The translations under genes were made by a program, and so were the position numbers. Below the pieces are notes generated by a model, which searched no databases, was not told where the DNA came from, and saw nothing but the letters and a program-made list of their open reading frames with translations. From positions 1 to 8,639 of the forward strand of contig SCTD01000585.1 in assembly GCA_004299215.1 (NCBI GenBank): 8,639 nucleotides of DNA, in the 5' to 3' direction. The first letter of the stretch is position 1; every line of letters begins with the position of its first letter. Shown piece after piece: positions 5,635-8,639 of the stretch. Origin of the DNA: Frankiales bacterium. Lineage in GTDB: Bacteria > Actinomycetota > Actinomycetes > Mycobacteriales > SCTD01.

Positions 5635-6236
5635 CCGGCTCGTCGCAGGTCCTCCGCCATCGCTGCGGCAAAGCGCTCGTGACGTGCAGAGATGTATGCC
5701 GACCGCTCGACCCGCTCCTCGTCCTCACCTAGGTACCCCCACTCGTCGACGCCCTCTCGCGGCGGGACGAGTGTCCGACGGCGGACGACGTTGTCCTTGA
5801 CGGCGAGGGCGAACAGCTCGGAGGTCTCGCGCCGCTCCCCCACGATCATTCCGCTCAGCACGTGGTCGAAGGTCAGGCCCAGCGCCCGCGCCTCAGGGTC
5901 CGCCGCGAGTGCTGCGCCAGGCCGCAGGAACGTGTCGATGAGGTACCGCAGCCACTGATCGGGTGCATACGGCTTCTCCTGCTTGTTCCAGTACAGGCAG
6001 CAGCCCTCGTCGCAGCAGGTCCAGGGGCACCACAGGCCGGGCATGCCGCGGGCGACCCGGTTGTAGGCCTCGACATCGCCCACCCGATCGTTGTCAGCCG
6101 GGTGCAGGGCGACGTCCAGCGCGGCCCGGTCGCCGCAGTGCCGTGTGTGGTTGAAGCTCTTCACGAAGTCGACCTCTGCTGGTGACAGCGCCGGCTCGAT
6201 GCGCAGGCTGCCGAGGTAATCAGTGTGCAGGCCCAT
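5631..6236 (-). CDS. conserved hypothetical protein, cysteine-rich, function unknown
   Basis: This 201-aa protein resembles, from memory, unnamed proteins in actinobacteria and some of their phages; I do not know a function. It opens MGLHTDYLGSLRIEPALSPA. It has a compact cysteine cluster LWCPWTCCDEGCCLYW (68-83; Cys70, 74, 75, 79, 80) followed by PYAPDQWLRYLIDTFLRPGA (89-108), then FDHVLSGMIVGERRETSELF (123-142) and VKDNVV (146-151). The C-terminus is charged and helical. The cysteines suggest metal binding or a disulphide-rich knot, which is inference. No signal peptide or membrane segment is seen. The ATG at 6236 has GAGAGGAG about four bases upstream, a good ribosome binding site. Its stop overlaps the -35 of the toxin-antitoxin promoter and it lies on the same strand, so read-through into that operon is possible. 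It is divergent from the coupled pair at 6347. Confidence 0.8.
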   Translation of the reverse strand: MGLHTDYLGSLRIEPALSPAEVDFVKSFNHTRHCGDRAALDVALHPADNDRVGDVEAYNRVARGMPGLWCPWTCCDEGCCLYWNKQEKPYAPDQWLRYLIDTFLRPGAALAADPEARALGLTFDHVLSGMIVGERRETSELFALAVKDNVVRRRTLVPPREGVDEWGYLGEDEERVERSAYISARHERFAAAMAEDLRRAG

Positions 6237-6346
6237 GGGGGCTCCTCTCGTCGAGCACAGGCAACACCGCTAGGACCGTCAGCGCGTTGTCCACGACTTG
6301 TCTGTGGACGAGTCGCGACCGGGTGCCGCGGACGCACGATGCCGAC
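6237..6346. promoter_or_regulatory. divergent promoter region with two overlapping inverted repeats
   Basis: This 110-bp gap lies between divergent genes. GTCCAC (6289-6294) and GTGGAC (6304-6309) form a perfect 6-bp stem with a 9-base loop. GACTTGTC (6295-6302) and GACGAGTC (6307-6314) form an overlapping second stem, 7 of 8 bases complementary, with a 4-base loop. The two cannot form together. They could be operator half-sites or alternative RNA structures. No convincing promoter hexamers were found on either strand. Confidence 0.4.
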
Positions 6347-6823
6347 ATGAGAGAAGACGAGATGTTCCCGTCGGAGATCCGCCGGCCCGACCGGCTGCTG
6401 CACCAGGTGCGGGAGCGGATCCCGTTCGATCGACCCAGGACGCTGCTGGCGCGCGTCGAGGGGTCGTACGACCAGCAGCGCCTGGTCGACTGCGCCGTCC
6501 TATGGGACGAGCCGGCTCAGGACGAGCTCGAGCGCACGGACCGTACAGAGCAGGCGATGCAGCGGCTGGGTTTCGGCCTCACCGGCCGCCGATATCCGGA
6601 CTGGCCGATCGTGGTCCCGATTGTGGTCCGGCCGGGCTCCGCCTGGTGGTCGTGGGACGAGCGGGAGGTATGGCTCGGACTGCGCTACGGCTCCAACCTG
6701 TGCGACGCGCTGCAGGCCGACGTCCTCACGGTGACCGCCCGCGGATGGATGTCACACATGGACGAGCTGCACGGCGCCGAGCCGAAGGCCGTCTGGGCGG
6801 GACTGCCCAAGGCGGCGTGGTGA
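6347..6823 (+). CDS. hypothetical protein, first gene of a coupled pair
   Basis: The product is 158 aa from the ATG at 6347, or 153 aa from a second in-frame ATG at 6362, which has a purine-rich GAGAGAAG stretch upstream and may be the real start. I do not recognise a named domain. The N-terminal half is charged and helical (RPDRLLHQVRERIPFDRPRT; DEPAQDELERTDRTEQAMQR). The C-terminal half looks beta-rich and Trp-rich (WPIVVPIVVRPGSAWWSWDE at 86-105, EVWLGLRYGSNL, ADVLTVTARGWMSHMDEL). There is no signal peptide or membrane segment. It ends in a GTGA overlap with the next gene, so the two are probably made together. A competing open frame across the same DNA (the downstream gene's frame extended upstream) reads as Arg/Gly/Ala-rich shadow sequence and was set aside. 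Confidence 0.78.
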   Translation: MREDEMFPSEIRRPDRLLHQVRERIPFDRPRTLLARVEGSYDQQRLVDCAVLWDEPAQDELERTDRTEQAMQRLGFGLTGRRYPDWPIVVPIVVRPGSAWWSWDEREVWLGLRYGSNLCDALQADVLTVTARGWMSHMDELHGAEPKAVWAGLPKAAW

Positions 6824-7326
6824 TCGGCCGCTGGGACCGCGACGGGTGGAACCAGGATCTGGAGTCGTGGGAGGAGGTCGCCGATCTCCTGCGTGCCGAG
6901 TGGGACCGGGTGAGCTGCCCGTCTCTGGGGCTGTCCCTTGAGCGAGCCGACGGACTGGCGGCCTTCGACCTCCGCGGCCTGTGGCGTGCGCGGCACCGAC
7001 GCGGCCTGCACCGGCTCGGCTTCCGCAAGCTGGCCCACCCGCGCGTCGAGGTCTGGCTGTGGGACGTGGAGCCACAGCTTCGCGCCACAGACCTCAGCGC
7101 CTTCGCGACGACGTTCAAGGCGGTCCACGGCACCGAGCGGTACGCAGCGGGACTCCGGTGGCTGCGCACCTCGCTCGCGCGGGACCACCTCGTCCGGGAG
7201 CAGGCGCTGCGCGTGCTGCGCGAGGTCTTCCGCTGCGAACCGGACCAGCTCGGGATCCTGCTCGTCGAGGAGGACGACGGGTGGGACCACGAGCAAGATG
7301 ACGTCTGGCCGGTTCTCGGAGGGTGA
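6820..7326 (+). CDS. hypothetical protein, second gene of a coupled pair
   Basis: The 168-aa product starts at GTG 6820, which overlaps the previous stop by 4 bp (GTGA); the motif-like protein sequence in this frame begins there (VIGRWDRDGWNQDLESWEEV). I do not recognise a family. Visible features are a Trp-rich N-terminus, an Arg-rich central stretch (LRGLWRARHRRGLHRLGFRK, 51-70), VEVWLWDVEP (76-85), a helical segment rich in Arg (about 105-140), and an acidic tail VEEDDGWDHEQDD (149-161). The mix of basic core and acidic tail suggests contact with a nucleic acid or a partner protein, which is inference. No membrane segment is seen. The first gene is its probable functional partner. The gene ends 104 bp before the convergent pRiA4b-type gene. 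Confidence 0.75.
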   Translation: MIGRWDRDGWNQDLESWEEVADLLRAEWDRVSCPSLGLSLERADGLAAFDLRGLWRARHRRGLHRLGFRKLAHPRVEVWLWDVEPQLRATDLSAFATTFKAVHGTERYAAGLRWLRTSLARDHLVREQALRVLREVFRCEPDQLGILLVEEDDGWDHEQDDVWPVLGG

Positions 7327-7363
7327 TGCTGCCGACCTCAGACCGCGATGACGCCGACCAGTT

Positions 7364-7386
7364 CGCCGGCTCCGCGCTCGCCGGCG
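7364..7386. terminator. candidate terminator hairpin between convergent genes
   Basis: CGCCGGC (7364-7370) and GCCGGCG (7380-7386) form a perfect 7-bp stem with a 9-base loop, 38 bp after the stop at 7326 and before the convergent gene end at 7431. There is no T tract, and GCCGGC is a common word in such DNA, so chance is possible. Nothing else is evident in 7327-7430. Confidence 0.3.
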
Positions 7387-7430
7387 CTGCGCGTGTACAG
7401 CCGAGCCGAGAATGGTCCTCCCGCTGTCGG

Positions 7431-8639
7431 TCAGCGCGACGAGACCAGCGCCGCGCGCGCGAGGGCGCGCCCGACCGGCGTGACCGCGTCATCCTCCCGC
7501 CAGTCGTTCTCTGTCCAAGCGCCGGCCACGTAGAGCACGTCCAGGGCGTCGCCGGCAGCGTGCCCTGGTGCGTACGGGTCCACGGGTCCGCCACCGCGTG
7601 CGCCCCAGCCGGCGGCGGTCAGCAGGTCGGCGACCGGCCGCCGATGGCTCCGCCCGGCGGCGACGGCGACCAGCACCAGCGGGATGCACGTACGCGCGAA
7701 TGCGTCCCTGGGTCGACCGTTCAGCCGCTCGGCCAGGTGCAGGAACAGTCCGTGGGGATCGTCGCGCAGGGCGGCGCCCGCCTTCGTCACCAGCAGCTGG
7801 CCCCGGGAGACCCGCAGCAGGCCGGTGCGCTGCGCCGAGGCGCGCAGCCGGCTGACGTGCGGTGTCAGGTCCTCGCGGTTGCGCTTGCCGATCCAGCGGT
7901 CCTCCGGCCACAGCGCGTCCATCGCCTCGGTGACGAGAGCGGGCGGCAGGAAGCCGGCGGAGGTGAGCCTGACACCCGCACCCACACGGGCCAGCAACCA
8001 GCGATACCTCGCCGTCGCCGTCTCTGCGATGTCGTCGTCCACGACCGACTCCGTGTCGAGCCCGGCAGCGGCGAGCAGCTCGAGCAGCAGCGCCTCGTGC
8101 GGCGTGCCGTAGAGGTGCTGCTGCAGGGTGCGCAGCTCCGGCGACATCGACCGGGTGGCGCTCCACACGGCGAGGGCTGCCTGCCCCTCGGCCAGGTCGT
8201 ACGGCGGCGCCTGACCGGCGTCCCAGTCCCAGATGCCGCCGCTGTCCTCCGGCGGCGCGGCCCCGTGCCCGGCCAGCAGCCGTACGTCCTCGACCGCCGG
8301 TCCGACCTGCTCGACGACCAGCCGGTGGTGCCAGTTGTCGCCGTAGTCGTAGACGTAGGTCAGGACGTCGCCCGGCGCGGCGAGCACCTCGTCCAGCCGC
8401 ACGTCGCCCTCCGGGACGCCGTCGTCCTCGCCCTCCTCGACGTCGTAGGGGCACAGGTACTTCTCACCGTCGCCCCAAGCGTCGTCGTCCAGCACGAAGC
8501 GGTGCAGGTGGCTGTCGGTCCAGTCGAAGACCGCCTGCAGGACGCCGTGCAGCTGGTCCAGCCGCAGCGTCGACGGCAGCTCGAGCCGCCGCCACACCGG
8601 CGGCTTCGCGTCGACCAGGTCGACGCGGACGGTGACGCC
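7431..8639 (-). CDS. plasmid pRiA4b ORF-3-like (IS1096 TnpR-like) family protein (partial, 5' end cut by window edge)
   Basis: The reading frame is open from the right edge to a TGA at 7433-7431, giving 402 residues; the start lies outside. The N-terminal part is the pRiA4b ORF-3 domain: RVDLVDAKPPVWRRLELPST, LDQLHGVLQAVFDWTDSHLH with RF following, an acidic loop (EEGEDDGVPEGDVRLDEVL), then VLTYVYDYGDNWHHRLVVEQ, the family signatures WTDSHLH and YDYGDNWHH. A GTG at 8597, ahead of WRRLEL, is inside the domain and is not a likely start. The C-terminal half (about 190-402) looks helical, with LTSAGFLPPALVTEAMDALW and LLRVSRGQLLVTKAGAALRD, possibly winged-helix; I do not recognise it as a named domain. 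The family occurs in plasmids, in IS1096 as a passenger labelled TnpR, and in many chromosomes; its biochemical role is unknown. No transposase or terminal repeats are present here, so mobility is not shown. Confidence 0.88.
   Translation of the reverse strand, partial: GVTVRVDLVDAKPPVWRRLELPSTLRLDQLHGVLQAVFDWTDSHLHRFVLDDDAWGDGEKYLCPYDVEEGEDDGVPEGDVRLDEVLAAPGDVLTYVYDYGDNWHHRLVVEQVGPAVEDVRLLAGHGAAPPEDSGGIWDWDAGQAPPYDLAEGQAALAVWSATRSMSPELRTLQQHLYGTPHEALLLELLAAAGLDTESVVDDDIAETATARYRWLLARVGAGVRLTSAGFLPPALVTEAMDALWPEDRWIGKRNREDLTPHVSRLRASAQRTGLLRVSRGQLLVTKAGAALRDDPHGLFLHLAERLNGRPRDAFARTCIPLVLVAVAAGRSHRRPVADLLTAAGWGARGGGPVDPYAPGHAAGDALDVLYVAGAWTENDWREDDAVTPVGRALARAALVSSR

Noticed and set aside
6298..6819. 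Upstream extension of the second gene of the coupled pair to 6298, giving 342 residues.
   Set aside because: The extension overlaps the first gene and reads as Arg/Gly-rich shadow sequence. The GTG at 6820 with GTGA overlap is the better start.
7489..8454. A 321-codon minus-strand frame inside the right-edge gene.
   Set aside because: It is the out-of-frame shadow of the pRiA4b ORF-3-like gene, dominated by Arg, Ala and Gly.
7431..8639. Insertion sequence IS1096 or a resolvase, suggested by the TnpR-like label.
   Set aside because: The label comes from a passenger gene name. No transposase, terminal inverted repeats or target duplications are visible, and the protein lacks serine-recombinase motifs.

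Overview
The window is very GC-rich DNA with frequent GTG starts, 1-4 bp stop/start overlaps, and protein families common in actinobacteria. It most likely comes from a high-GC actinomycete chromosome. No rRNA, tRNA, CRISPR array, transposase or attachment site was seen. Both edges cut through genes.

Left block (1-3616, all on the minus strand). Read in the direction of transcription it starts with a pyridoxamine 5'-phosphate oxidase-like flavin/F420 split-barrel protein (3616-2996). After a 64-bp gap come a TetR-family repressor (2931-2356), an alpha/beta hydrolase (2359-1478) and a lipoprotein that looks like a branched-chain amino acid/amide-type ABC substrate-binding protein (1478 to beyond the left edge). 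The last three overlap by 4 bp (ATGA) and 1 bp (TGATG), so they form a tight, translationally coupled operon. A near-perfect palindrome (CGCTACATGTTGTAGCG) lies just upstream of the TetR start, within a plausible promoter region, and is the best candidate for an autoregulatory operator.

Middle (3617-5005). A divergent intergenic region, with its own quasi-palindrome, separates the oxidase-like gene from a plus-strand gene (3865-4932). That gene encodes an unusual three-part protein: two tandem dimeric-alpha/beta-barrel (ABM/EthD-like) halves fused to a C-terminal SnoaL-like (NTF2-fold) domain. Two short hairpins lie between it and the next, convergent gene.

Right block (5006-8639) reads like accessory DNA. 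It holds a MazF/PemK-type toxin with an overlapping ribbon-helix-helix antitoxin. The antitoxin promoter is predicted to give a leaderless mRNA starting at its GTG. Next is a cysteine-rich conserved hypothetical protein, then a 110-bp divergent region with two mutually exclusive inverted repeats, then a GTGA-coupled pair of unrecognised small genes on the plus strand. At the right edge is a partial minus-strand pRiA4b ORF-3-like (IS1096 TnpR-like) protein.

Most of this is recognisable. The least explained parts are the coupled orphan pair with its divergent cysteine-rich neighbour, the ABM-ABM-SnoaL fusion, and what links a TetR regulator, a hydrolase and a substrate-binding lipoprotein in one operon.
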